Shown here one piece after another: positions 1 through 7,865 of a stretch of DNA of 23,245 nt (positions are counted from its first letter, which is position 1; every line of letters starts with the position of its first letter). The notes beneath the pieces are model-generated. The model saw only the letters and a program-made list of their open reading frames with translations, was not told the DNA's origin and did not search any database. Origin of the DNA: Colivivens sp964452915 (lineage in GTDB: Bacteria; Bacteroidota; Bacteroidia; Bacteroidales; Bacteroidaceae); assembly GCA_964452915.1 (NCBI GenBank), contig CAYVNW010000040.1, forward strand, positions 1 to 23,245, written 5' to 3'. Made by a program: the position numbers and the translations under genes.

Positions 1-50
1 AAACGACATTAAGAGCGAGTTTAATTGTTTAATAAACAAAGATATACAAC

Positions 51-362
51 ATGAGGGTACTCATTTTTGGAGGGACAGGTCTTGTAGGCCGTCCAATTGT
101 AGAGAAGGCGTTAGCCGCAGGTCATAATGTGACATTGTTTACAAGAGACAAGAGTCACGTGAAAATATCACACCAGAATCTGAGAGTGGTAGAAGGCAAT
201 GTATATGATGAACAAATTGTAGCTTCAGCAATAAAAGGACAAAATGCCGTCATTCAGTGCATAAGAATCGGTGGACGCGGCAATGGAACTAAAACAACTG
301 TAGCAAGCGACGCCAATCGTATCATTACACATGCTATGGAAAAAGAAGGTGTGAAACGATAA
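51..362 (+). pseudogene. NAD(P)-binding (atypical SDR / NmrA-like) protein, 3'-truncated
   Basis: The 103-residue product begins with a textbook Rossmann dinucleotide-binding loop, VLIFGGTGLVGRPIVEKAL (residues 3-21). Its strand/helix pattern continues through NLRVVEGNVYDE to a second segment rich in Gly and Asn (about residues 73-80). Members of this family of NAD(P)H-binding proteins, which act as oxidoreductases or redox sensors, are usually around 200 residues or more. This one stops at a TAA just after EKEGVKR, where the next core strand should begin. Neither other forward frame downstream continues the fold, so the 3' half seems to be missing rather than displaced by a single frameshift. 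It faces a second damaged gene. I call it a gene remnant; a short functional protein is possible but unlikely. The exact substrate class is unknown. Confidence 0.6.
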
Positions 363-393
363 ATATGCGAGAATACCTTTTATGTTTGTATCT

Positions 394-678
394 TTACTGT
401 ACAGAGACTACAGGCATAATTAATTGCTTATCAGCATTACCATTATCATTTATATGACAGCAGGGGAAATGGAGCGGCTTGTTTTCCTTCCATTTTGCGA
501 CAATATCACTCGTCTGTTTGGAATTCCCTTTATAGAAACATTTCCCATCAAATGTCAGCACAATATCTTTTGTCATGGTTGAGGCACCCCTGTATACATG
601 ACCTTTGTATAAGGTACAAACTATTTTGCTCCGCATCTTCGAGCTGCCGAGGTAAACGTATGTCTGCGGCTTACTCAA
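394..678 (-). CDS. small beta-repeat protein, probably a decayed secreted protein
   Basis: The open frame encodes 94 residues and contains three imperfect copies of a roughly 20-residue unit. They begin YVYLGSSKMRSKIV, VYRGASTMTKDIV and FYKGNSKQTSDIV (about residues 7-60), so the pattern is Y-x-G-x-S-x(3)-[SK]-DI-V. Such short strand-turn repeats occur in many small Bacteroidetes proteins of unknown role. No ATG is available: the first usable codon is TTG at 678, and an in-frame TAA lies a few codons upstream. A hydrophobic segment resembling a signal peptide is encoded immediately upstream but in another frame, listed separately. The C-terminal 30 residues do not fit the repeat. It lies 60 bp downstream of the nitroreductase on the same strand and could share its transcript. 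The coding origin is likely; whether it is still functional is doubtful. Confidence 0.5.
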   Translation of the reverse strand: MSKPQTYVYLGSSKMRSKIVCTLYKGHVYRGASTMTKDIVLTFDGKCFYKGNSKQTSDIVAKWKENKPLHFPCCHINDNGNADKQLIMPVVSVQ

Positions 679-723
679 CTGACAGAGAGAGCAAAAGAAT
701 TATCGTGAATATTGCCTCCTCAT
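671..723 (-). other. displaced signal-peptide coding segment
   Basis: On the minus strand an ATG at 723-721 opens a frame that stops after seven codons. The frame beginning at 721 reads AIFTIILLLSLSV, a typical signal-peptide hydrophobic core, then stops at 673-671. The repeat protein continues in the first frame from about 678. Joining ATG, this core and the repeats would need two opposite small indels. I infer that the repeat protein was once exported and that its 5' end has been broken, or that there are sequence errors here. Confidence 0.45.
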
Positions 724-738
724 AACATTGTCAAATCA

Positions 739-1248
739 CTAACGATTAACTACAATAGCATCCAACGGTTTTCTGTCCTTTTCCTTCAGCTTGTCATTTG
801 AGGCATACCCTATTGGTATGATTACGGCAGCCTCCTCGCTGGCTGGTAAATCAAACAAAGAATGTAACAGTTCCGCATTGAAATTGCAAACCCAACACGT
901 ACCCAATCCTTGTTCGGTTGCAGCAAGACACAGGTGCTCCACAGCAATTGCAATATCAATGTTACCATGCGGTTTGCCATCAATCTTCCTCACCCATTCC
1001 TCATCATGACATACGCATGCGATAATATACATTGGAGCTGTTGCCAGCCATTCCCGCTTATAACACTTGCAGACATCAGCCTTTCCTTCTTCATTGCGAA
1101 CAACATAAAATTTCCACGGTTGGAAGTTAACGGCAGAAGGAGCAAGACGAACACACTCAAATATATAATCAAGTTTTTCCTGTTCCACCTGCTGAGAAGT
1201 AAAACTGCGTGTAGACACACGCTGTACACACAAATCCTTGAAATTCAT
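739..1248 (-). CDS. nitroreductase family protein (FMN-dependent)
   Basis: This 169-residue protein is of typical length for a compact nitroreductase, an FMN-binding cytoplasmic flavoenzyme that uses NAD(P)H to reduce quinones, nitro compounds or similar acceptors. The N-terminal RVSTRSFTSQQV (residues 10-21) carries the conserved arginines that contact the FMN phosphate. APSAVNFQPWKFYVV (about 37-51) is the family's 'AP SA xN xQP W' segment. The C-terminal half has the helix DIAIAVEHLCLAATEQGLGT and the closing IIPIGYA strand. The physiological substrate cannot be told from sequence. The ATG at 1248 is preceded by a Bacteroidetes-type promoter at 1271-1299. The gene is divergent from the outer-membrane protein gene and followed by the decayed repeat protein on the same strand. 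Confidence 0.9.
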   Translation of the reverse strand: MNFKDLCVQRVSTRSFTSQQVEQEKLDYIFECVRLAPSAVNFQPWKFYVVRNEEGKADVCKCYKREWLATAPMYIIACVCHDEEWVRKIDGKPHGNIDIAIAVEHLCLAATEQGLGTCWVCNFNAELLHSLFDLPASEEAAVIIPIGYASNDKLKEKDRKPLDAIVVNR

Positions 1249-1270
1249 ATAATGACATTTAATATTTTCA

Positions 1271-1299
1271 CAAAGTTATAAAAAATTACAGACACACAA
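1271..1299 (-). promoter_or_regulatory. promoter of the nitroreductase gene
   Basis: Reading the minus strand, TTG (1299-1297) is followed after 18 bp by TAACTTTG (1278-1271), matching the Bacteroidetes -33/-7 consensus TTTG / TAnnTTTG. The -7 box ends 22 bp before the ATG. Confidence 0.65.
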
Positions 1300-1395
1300 C
1301 CTATCATCGCAACATTTTTAGAATTGTACTACGTCATTAAACCTTTTTTTTTGGGAAGGGTCAAACAACCGTAACAAAAAAACAAATAAGGCAGA

Positions 1396-4300
1396 ATGAA
1401 AAGATTTCTTACCCTCACATTGTTGGCAATACTTGCGGTTGTAACAATATCAGCGCAAACCAGCAACACGGACTCAAAGTCAAACACGAAAAAATCAAGA
1501 GCCAATGTCACTGGCTACATCAAAGACTCTGAGGACGCATCGGCACTAGTTCGTGCTACAATTCAGATAATGAGTCCGGATACATCAAGGATGATTACCG
1601 GAGGTGTGACCAATACTCTTGGAGGATACACAATCAAGAACGTTGAGGAAGGCTCATACGTAGTCAAGGTATCTTATATTGGTTACCACAATTTCTTCCG
1701 TGCAATCACGATAAAAAACGGCGAGACTATCCACAACGTTGGAACAGTGTTGCTTACGCCGACAAGCGTTCTGCTTGAGACAGCTGTAGTAAAAGGTCAG
1801 TTGCCACAAATGGAGGTAAAGGAAGATACCATCATATTCAATGCCGACGCATTCAAAGTTCCTGAAGGCTCCGTGCTCGAAGACTTGATCAAGAAACTTC
1901 CAGGTGCGGAAGTAGCAAGCGACGGTACAATCAAAATCAACGGAAAAACTATATCAAAGATACTTGTCGAGGGTAAAGAGTTCTTCTCAAGCGACAAAGA
2001 CATAGCAATGAAGAATCTGCCTGCAGAAATTGTCGATAAGGTAAAGACTTACGACAAAGCTTCGGATAAAGAAAGACTTACAGGAATTGCTGACGGTGAA
2101 GAAGAAACCGTTATTGACCTGACAATCAAGAAAGGAATGAAACAAGGATGGTTCGGAAATATCAGCCTTGGTGTAGGTAACAAAGACCAGTTTGCCAACC
2201 GTGTGATGGTCAACCGTTTCCAGAATAACCTGCAAGCCAGTGTAATAGGCAACCTCAACTCCAATGGTGGAGGTGGAATGGGCGGTGGCCGTGGAGGTAC
2301 AGGTAAGAACTTGAACGGAAGCGTTGGCCTCAATGTCAATGTGGCAGAGGATGAAAAGTATGAAATCGGAGGTAACGTCAGATATTCCGGAAGGAAAAAC
2401 GAGTCGACATCACGAAGTGCATCTGAGAACTACGTATCAACCCGCCGGTCATTCTCCGACCGTTTGAATAACAATAAATCACATAGTGACAACTACAACG
2501 CAGATTTCAAAGTTGAAATCAAACTCGATAGCGCTACCACTCTGCTTATGCGCCCACAAGTAGGAATCGGAAACTCAGCATCTCACAGCAATGGTTCGAG
2601 TGCACGCTACTATATCGACCCTTATACATTCAACGAGATAACTAATCCGCTGCGCCAGTGGTCAACCCTTGAATCACTGATGGGTGACAGTATAGTAAAC
2701 CACAACATGACTGGTTCTCGCTCGTTCAGCGATAACAAGAGTGCAGGAAGCAATATCATGCTCAACCGTCGTTTCTATAACACGAACGGACGGAACTTCT
2801 CCTTCAACGGTAACTTCAACTACAGTCAGAGCGACGGAAGGAATTTCAACTACTCTGATGTCACCTACTATCAGCAGCAGACAGTTCCAAGCGACCTCAT
2901 TTACCGTTACCGTACATCACCAAACATCAACAAGTCGTTTGGACTCGGATTCACATATAGCGAGCCATTACTGAAGAATCTTATTCTGCAATTATCTTAC
3001 AACTATAGCTACAGCTATCGTAAGAGTAACAGCGACACATACGATCTCGGACTACATCCTGACATACAGGCAGCAAAGGAGCGACTTGCAGAGACGCTTG
3101 GTTATCTCCCTGACTCATATTTCGAATATGTGAGTGATTCACTGAGCAACTATACACGCGATGTTAATCAGAACCACAACATCAACCTGCAAGTACGTTG
3201 GAACACAAGTTTCATCACATCATCGATCGGAATACAGATGCAGCCACAACACCAGCACATGCAAATGAAATACATGGGAACAGACGTTGATACAACGAGA
3301 AACTTCTTCCGCATATCACCGACTGTCAACTTCCGCTATCGCTTCAACCGTCAGAATCAGTTGAACTTCTCTTATCGGGGTAACTTGACACAGCCATCAA
3401 TCACCGACCTCATTACCATCACCGATGACAGTAACCCGTTGAACATCCGTACTGGTAACCCAGACTTGAAGTCTTCATTCACAAACAACTTCAGCTTGCG
3501 ATGGAACAACTACATAACAGCTACCATGCAGTCGATCTTTGCCAATGCGAACTTCAGCAACACACTCAACAGCATAAGCAGTCAGACAAAATACAATGAC
3601 GCGACTGGTGTATCGGAGACCAAACCAATGAACATCAACGGCAATTGGAATATAAGTGGAGACTTCGGATTCAACACTCCTCTGTTCTCAAACGAGAAAC
3701 TAATGCTGAACTCGTCTACATCTACCTCATACAGCAATAATGTCAGCTATCTGTACAGGAATAACGAATCCTTGAAGAATAAGACCAACAACTTCAGAGT
3801 CGGCGAGCGTATGAGCCTTACCTACCGCACCGAATACTGGGATGTTCGCCTCAACGGAAACTTCAGCTACAACCACCAAGACAACAAGTACATTGATGTG
3901 ACAAGTCCGAACACATACGACTTCAGCTACGGAATCGAATCAAATGGTAACTTTGACAACGGATTTGGCTACGCAACTAACTTCAGCATTAGCAGCCGTA
4001 GAGGTTATGCCTCATCCGACGCCAACACCAACGAAGCAATTTGGAATGCACAAGTAAGCTACCGGTTCCTTTCAGGCCGCGCTGCAACAATCAGCCTGCA
4101 GGTTTACGATATTCTGAACCAAAGAAGCAATTTCAGTCGTGTAATCAATGCGAACAGTCGTACAGACACATGGACAGAATCTGTCAACAGCTATTTCATG
4201 GTTAATTTCATGTATCGTTTCAACTTGTTTGGATCAAAGTCAGCACGTCAGCAACTTCGCCAGGAGCGTCAAGAGCGTGAGACATTCCGTGCGAACATGG

Positions 4301-4404
4301 AACGCGACAACAATATGAACGGAGGTCGTGGAAACCGTGACGGTGGCATGGGAGGCGTCGGAAACCGCAGAGGCGGAAACATGGGCGGAGGCGGACGCTT
4401 CTAA
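1396..4404 (+). CDS. outer-membrane beta-barrel protein with carboxypeptidase-like regulatory and plug-like domains (TonB-dependent receptor-like)
   Basis: The 1002-residue precursor starts with a clear signal peptide (MKRFLTLTLLAILAVVTISA, cleavage expected near residues 20-21). Residues about 36-122 form a CarboxypepD_reg-like beta-sandwich (VTGYIKDSEDASALVRATIQ ... YVVKVSYIGYHN). Residues about 125-245 resemble a receptor plug (LEDLIKKLPGAEVASDGTIK, ILVEGKEFFSSD). Residues about 250-945 are Asn/Ser/Tyr-rich alternating strands typical of the 'outer membrane beta-barrel family'. The barrel appears to end at YFMVNFMYRFNLF. A charged then Gly/Arg/Asn-rich tail (about 945-1002) ends in Phe, and a similar Gly-rich patch lies at 291-301. 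The protein should sit in the outer membrane; its ligand is unknown, and no SusD-like partner is next to it. It seems monocistronic with its own strong terminator. Confidence 0.85.
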   Translation: MKRFLTLTLLAILAVVTISAQTSNTDSKSNTKKSRANVTGYIKDSEDASALVRATIQIMSPDTSRMITGGVTNTLGGYTIKNVEEGSYVVKVSYIGYHNFFRAITIKNGETIHNVGTVLLTPTSVLLETAVVKGQLPQMEVKEDTIIFNADAFKVPEGSVLEDLIKKLPGAEVASDGTIKINGKTISKILVEGKEFFSSDKDIAMKNLPAEIVDKVKTYDKASDKERLTGIADGEEETVIDLTIKKGMKQGWFGNISLGVGNKDQFANRVMVNRFQNNLQASVIGNLNSNGGGGMGGGRGGTGKNLNGSVGLNVNVAEDEKYEIGGNVRYSGRKNESTSRSASENYVSTRRSFSDRLNNNKSHSDNYNADFKVEIKLDSATTLLMRPQVGIGNSASHSNGSSARYYIDPYTFNEITNPLRQWSTLESLMGDSIVNHNMTGSRSFSDNKSAGSNIMLNRRFYNTNGRNFSFNGNFNYSQSDGRNFNYSDVTYYQQQTVPSDLIYRYRTSPNINKSFGLGFTYSEPLLKNLILQLSYNYSYSYRKSNSDTYDLGLHPDIQAAKERLAETLGYLPDSYFEYVSDSLSNYTRDVNQNHNINLQVRWNTSFITSSIGIQMQPQHQHMQMKYMGTDVDTTRNFFRISPTVNFRYRFNRQNQLNFSYRGNLTQPSITDLITITDDSNPLNIRTGNPDLKSSFTNNFSLRWNNYITATMQSIFANANFSNTLNSISSQTKYNDATGVSETKPMNINGNWNISGDFGFNTPLFSNEKLMLNSSTSTSYSNNVSYLYRNNESLKNKTNNFRVGERMSLTYRTEYWDVRLNGNFSYNHQDNKYIDVTSPNTYDFSYGIESNGNFDNGFGYATNFSISSRRGYASSDANTNEAIWNAQVSYRFLSGRAATISLQVYDILNQRSNFSRVINANSRTDTWTESVNSYFMVNFMYRFNLFGSKSARQQLRQERQERETFRANMERDNNMNGGRGNRDGGMGGVGNRRGGNMGGGGRF

Positions 4405-4453
4405 GTAACACTCCTTAATAAATAATCAAAACATTTGCAAACTCAAAAATTGG

Positions 4454-4490
4454 GCTGATACTTCTCAAGAGGTATCAGCTCTTTTTATTA
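4454..4490 (+). terminator. Rho-independent terminator after the beta-barrel gene
   Basis: An 11-bp stem (GCTGATACTTC / GAGGTATCAGC, one G-T wobble) with loop TCAA at 4454-4479 is followed by TCTTTTTATTAT. It lies 50 bp after the stop codon at 4404. Confidence 0.85.
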
Positions 4491-4517
4491 TCTTCATAGT
4501 GTAGTAGCAAAGCAATT

Positions 4518-4737
4518 TCACTTTGAGTCAATTTGGTCAATAAGTTAATTAGGTTACGGGCATAAGTTAATTAGGTTACGGGCATAAGTTAATTAGGTTA
4601 CGGGCATAAGTTAATTAGGTTACGGGCATAAGCTAATTAGGTTATTGCCATAACCTAATTAACTTCGAGGCAAAATTAAGTCAACTTCGGGCACAAACCA
4701 AGTCTGCTTCAAATACAACTCAAATCTGCTCCTGGAC
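4518..4737. repeat. 22-bp tandem repeat array (minisatellite) between convergent genes
   Basis: Four consecutive identical 22-bp units start at 4540, 4562, 4584 and 4606, with core AAGTTAATTAGGTTACGGG. A fifth (4628) differs at a few bases. The sixth (4650) keeps ATAA, TAATTA and GGC but its core is the reverse complement of the others (AACCTAATTAACTT). Units at 4672, 4694 and 4716 keep the 22-bp phase with increasing change, and a diverged unit precedes the array at 4518. The period is not a multiple of three and stops occur in several frames, so it is not coding. This array and the two flanking terminators account for most of the 435-bp gene-free interval 4405-4839; nothing else is seen there. 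Confidence 0.9.
4630..4665. repeat. long inverted repeat inside the tandem array
   Basis: Units five and six form a hairpin: a 16-nt arm starting AAGCTAATTAGG (4630-4645), loop TGCC, and a 16-nt arm ending CTAATTAACTT (4650-4665), with one mismatch. It would fold in RNA from either strand or extrude as a cruciform. No U-tract follows on either strand. Confidence 0.8.
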
Positions 4738-4756
4738 GGCAAGTATACCATCTTCT

Positions 4757-4795
4757 GAAAATAAAACCCGAAGTCCAATGTTTCAGTCTTCGGGT
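4757..4795 (-). terminator. Rho-independent terminator after dapA
   Basis: On the minus strand ACCCGAAG and CTTCGGGT (8 bp, perfect) enclose a 14-nt loop at 4795-4766 and are followed by TTTATTTT. It lies about 45 bp after the dapA stop codon. Confidence 0.75.
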
Positions 4796-4839
4796 ATATG
4801 GGTATATGATCTTTTGATATTTAACGTACAGCAGACCGA

Positions 4840-5733
4840 CTAATACTTTATGTTGAGTTCCTTCACTATCGCACTTATCTCACCAAAGGTGGTAAAGCGT
4901 GCAGGAACTAAAGGCAATCTAAGTTCATTCTCTATCAGTCCCATGCTGTTCATCATTGCTTTTACACCAGCAGGATTTCCATCCACAAACAGCAGTTTGA
5001 ATAGTTCAGTAAATTTATGATGGATAGTAAGTGCTGTTTTGTAATCACCATGCAAGGCGAGCCGGACCATACGTCCGAATTCATGCGGCAAAGCATTACC
5101 AATCACACTGATTACACCAACTGCTCCAAGGGTGATAAGAGGGAAAGTTATGCCGTCGTCTCCTGATATCACATCGAAATGTGGAGGTTTATTCTTTATG
5201 ATATCATCTATTTGTGTGAAATTACCACTTGCCTCCTTGATTGCAACTATATTCGGGCAATCATTTGCAAGCCTTAGTGTTGTTTGTGCAGTCATGTTAA
5301 CACCGACACGACCAGGCACATTATATAAAACGACCGGCAGATCGGTTGCTTCCGCAATAGTACGGAAATGCTGATAAAGTCCCTCTTGAGAAGGCTTATT
5401 GTAATACGGGCATACACTCAGTATGCCGTCTATTCCTGTAAAGTCCTCCGTTTTAAGTGTCTTTACAACCTCAACAGTGTTATTACCACCACACCCCATC
5501 AAAATAGGAACAGAACCATGGACTTTTTCCACTATGAGTTCTTTAATGCGATGCTTTTCGTCAGTAGTTAGACAAGGAGTCTCACCTGTTGTGGCAAGTA
5601 TGCACAGGAAATCTATTCCACCTGCAAGCTGGTAGTCAAGAACACGCCTTAATGAATCATAGTCTACCGCCCCAGTCTTTGTGAATGGGGTGATAAGTGC
5701 GATTCCTAAGCCTCTAAATTTATTATATGCCAT
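4840..5733 (-). CDS. dapA: 4-hydroxy-tetrahydrodipicolinate synthase
   Basis: DapA condenses pyruvate with L-aspartate 4-semialdehyde, the first committed step of the lysine and diaminopimelate pathway, in the cytoplasm. The 297-residue length is standard for this TIM-barrel aldolase. The Schiff-base lysine is K166 in IVAIKEASG. The catalytic triad is represented by T49 in ATTGET (47-52), Y111 in PYYNKPSQEGLYQHF and Y137 in YNVPGR, whose R142 matches the substrate-binding arginine of the E. coli enzyme. The start at 5733 gives the normal N-terminus. Although only 39 bp separate it from ligA upstream, it has its own promoter match (5754-5784) and its own terminator, so it may be transcribed both alone and with ligA. 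Confidence 0.97.
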   Translation of the reverse strand: MAYNKFRGLGIALITPFTKTGAVDYDSLRRVLDYQLAGGIDFLCILATTGETPCLTTDEKHRIKELIVEKVHGSVPILMGCGGNNTVEVVKTLKTEDFTGIDGILSVCPYYNKPSQEGLYQHFRTIAEATDLPVVLYNVPGRVGVNMTAQTTLRLANDCPNIVAIKEASGNFTQIDDIIKNKPPHFDVISGDDGITFPLITLGAVGVISVIGNALPHEFGRMVRLALHGDYKTALTIHHKFTELFKLLFVDGNPAGVKAMMNSMGLIENELRLPLVPARFTTFGEISAIVKELNIKY

Positions 5734-5753
5734 ATTGTTTTTGAAATCAACTG

Positions 5754-5784
5754 CAAAGTTAAGAATAAAATGTCAATTGACAAT
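5754..5784 (-). promoter_or_regulatory. promoter of dapA
   Basis: On the minus strand ATTG (5784-5781), 19 bp, then TAACTTTG (5761-5754). It overlaps the last codons and stop of ligA, implying that dapA need not depend on ligA transcription. Confidence 0.65.
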
Positions 5785-7857
5785 ACTACTTCCGTCATTT
5801 ATTATACTGAGAAACTCATCTTCGCTCATGATCTTAATGCCTAACTTATTTGCTTTCTCAAGTTTTGCAGGTCCCATATTGGCTCCTGCAAGCACAAATG
5901 AAGTCTTTGACGAAATACTGCCGACATTCTTTCCTCCGTTTTTCTCTATCAGAGCTTTGTACTCATCTCTCGAATGCCGTTCGAACACGCCACTGATCAC
6001 TATCGACTTTCCTGCAAGGATATCAGTGTGTCCGATGAGTTCATCTTGCGACATTTCCATGCATACTCCGGCATCTTTCAACCGCTGTATTATCTCACGG
6101 TTCTTTTCTTTTGCGAAGTACTGAATTATGCTCTCAGCAATTACTTCGCCTATACCCTCGACTTCCAGCAATTCTTGCAAAGAAGCATGCGACAATGCAT
6201 CCATAGATTTAAAATGGTTGGCAAGAGTCTTCGCAGTTGTTTCGCCCACGAACCGAATACCAATAGCAAACACGACACGTTCGAATGGCACATTTGTGGA
6301 AGCTTTTATTGCGTTCACAATCTTACGCGCTGAAGTTTCTCGATTTCTGTTATGTCCCGACACCTGAGCTACGGTAAGGTCATACAAATCGGCAACATCA
6401 TGTATAAGTCCGCGCCGATAGAAATCATCAACGGTTTCCGGGCCCAAACTGTCTATATTCATCGCCTTACGGCTAATATAATGATCAATGCGTCCCTTTA
6501 TTTGAGGAGGACAAGTGGTATCGTTCGGACAATAATGTGCAGCTTCACCCTCATATCGTACTAGTGGTGTCCCACATTCTGGGCAATTTTTAATAAACTC
6601 AACCCTCTGCATGCCAGGCACGCGTTTTGACTTATCAACACCTACTACCTTAGGGATGATTTCACCACCCTTCTCAACGTACACCATGTCACCTATGTGC
6701 AAATCCTGCTCAGCAATAATATCTGCATTATGCAGTGAGGCTCTTTTGACAATTGTACCAGCAAGTTGAACAGGGTTCATATTGGCAACAGGTGTAATTG
6801 CTCCTGTACGTCCGACATGATATGTCACTTCATTCAGACGAGTGCACGCACGTTCTGCCTTAAACTTGTAGGCAATAGCCCAACGAGGTGATTTTGCCGT
6901 ATATCCGAGTGCACGCTGTTGGCGAAGTGAATTGACCTTCAATACTATGCCATCCGTAGCAACCGGAAGGTTCTTTCGTTCTTTATCCCAATAATTAATG
7001 AAGTCGAATATTTCAGCCAATGTCTTACATTTCTTCATTCCCTGTGAAATTTTGAACCCCCACTCTTTTGCCAGCATAAGTCCCTCATAGTGCGACTGTA
7101 TGGTAAAAGTTTCTTGCTCTTCACCAAACAAATCATATTGGTGTGATGGTCGGGTAAGCACAGTACCCTCAGGCAGGAGCAAGTAATACAAGTACGCATC
7201 AAGTTTTCTTGCAGCAACAAGCTCCGATTTCTGTGATTTCAGAGTTCCGCTCGCCGCATTGCGTGGATTCGCGAACAAAGGTTCCTCACGAGCTTCACGT
7301 TCAGCGTTAAGAGCTTCGAACGACTTCCAGGGCATGAGGATTTCACCACGTATTTCAAATTCATGAGGATAACCGGTACCCTCCTTCAACTGAAGAGGAA
7401 TACTACGTATTGTCCTTACGTTAGCAGTCACATCATCGCCAACCACACCATCTCCACGCGTGGCAGCCTGCGTCAACTTACCGTCAACATACGTAAGCGA
7501 TATACTCAATCCGTCGTACTTCATCTCGGCAACAATCTCAAAATCTTCACCTTCAAGTCCTGCCCGTACCCGCTCATAGAATTCAGTAACATCACCCTCG
7601 TTATATGTATTTGCCAACGATAACATAGGATATTTATGTGGCACCTGCTTAAACGATTGGTTCATATCGCTTCCGACACGCTGAGTCGGAGAGTTCGGAT
7701 CGAAATATTCAGGATGCGCAGATTCCAGTTCTTGCAATTCACGCATCTTTGCATCGAACTCAAAGTCGCTGATTGTCGGCTGGTTCAATACATAATAATT
7801 ATAATTATGCTGGTGAAGTTCCTTTCTTAGTGCTTCGATTTGTTCCTTTGGATTCAT
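5773..7857 (-). CDS. ligA: NAD-dependent DNA ligase LigA
   Basis: LigA seals nicks in duplex DNA during replication and repair using NAD+. The 694 residues carry the full domain order. The N-terminal Ia domain is followed by the adenylation domain, with catalytic K113 in EMKYDGLSIS. A later motif TDGIVLKVN (301-309) precedes the OB-fold. A zinc finger has Cys at 425, 428, 443 and 449, followed by helix-hairpin-helix repeats (for example LLEVEGIGEVIAESI, 563-577). A C-terminal BRCT domain spans about 613-685 (GKSIVISGVFERHSRDEY). No key residue is missing. It begins 8 bp after ispE, so the two are almost certainly co-transcribed. Confidence 0.98.
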   Translation of the reverse strand: MNPKEQIEALRKELHQHNYNYYVLNQPTISDFEFDAKMRELQELESAHPEYFDPNSPTQRVGSDMNQSFKQVPHKYPMLSLANTYNEGDVTEFYERVRAGLEGEDFEIVAEMKYDGLSISLTYVDGKLTQAATRGDGVVGDDVTANVRTIRSIPLQLKEGTGYPHEFEIRGEILMPWKSFEALNAEREAREEPLFANPRNAASGTLKSQKSELVAARKLDAYLYYLLLPEGTVLTRPSHQYDLFGEEQETFTIQSHYEGLMLAKEWGFKISQGMKKCKTLAEIFDFINYWDKERKNLPVATDGIVLKVNSLRQQRALGYTAKSPRWAIAYKFKAERACTRLNEVTYHVGRTGAITPVANMNPVQLAGTIVKRASLHNADIIAEQDLHIGDMVYVEKGGEIIPKVVGVDKSKRVPGMQRVEFIKNCPECGTPLVRYEGEAAHYCPNDTTCPPQIKGRIDHYISRKAMNIDSLGPETVDDFYRRGLIHDVADLYDLTVAQVSGHNRNRETSARKIVNAIKASTNVPFERVVFAIGIRFVGETTAKTLANHFKSMDALSHASLQELLEVEGIGEVIAESIIQYFAKEKNREIIQRLKDAGVCMEMSQDELIGHTDILAGKSIVISGVFERHSRDEYKALIEKNGGKNVGSISSKTSFVLAGANMGPAKLEKANKLGIKIMSEDEFLSIINDGSSIVN

Positions 7858-7865
7858 ATTCGTGT

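Noticed and set aside
4540..4671. CRISPR array
   Set aside because: The units are directly adjacent 22-bp copies with no spacers, and no cas genes are present.
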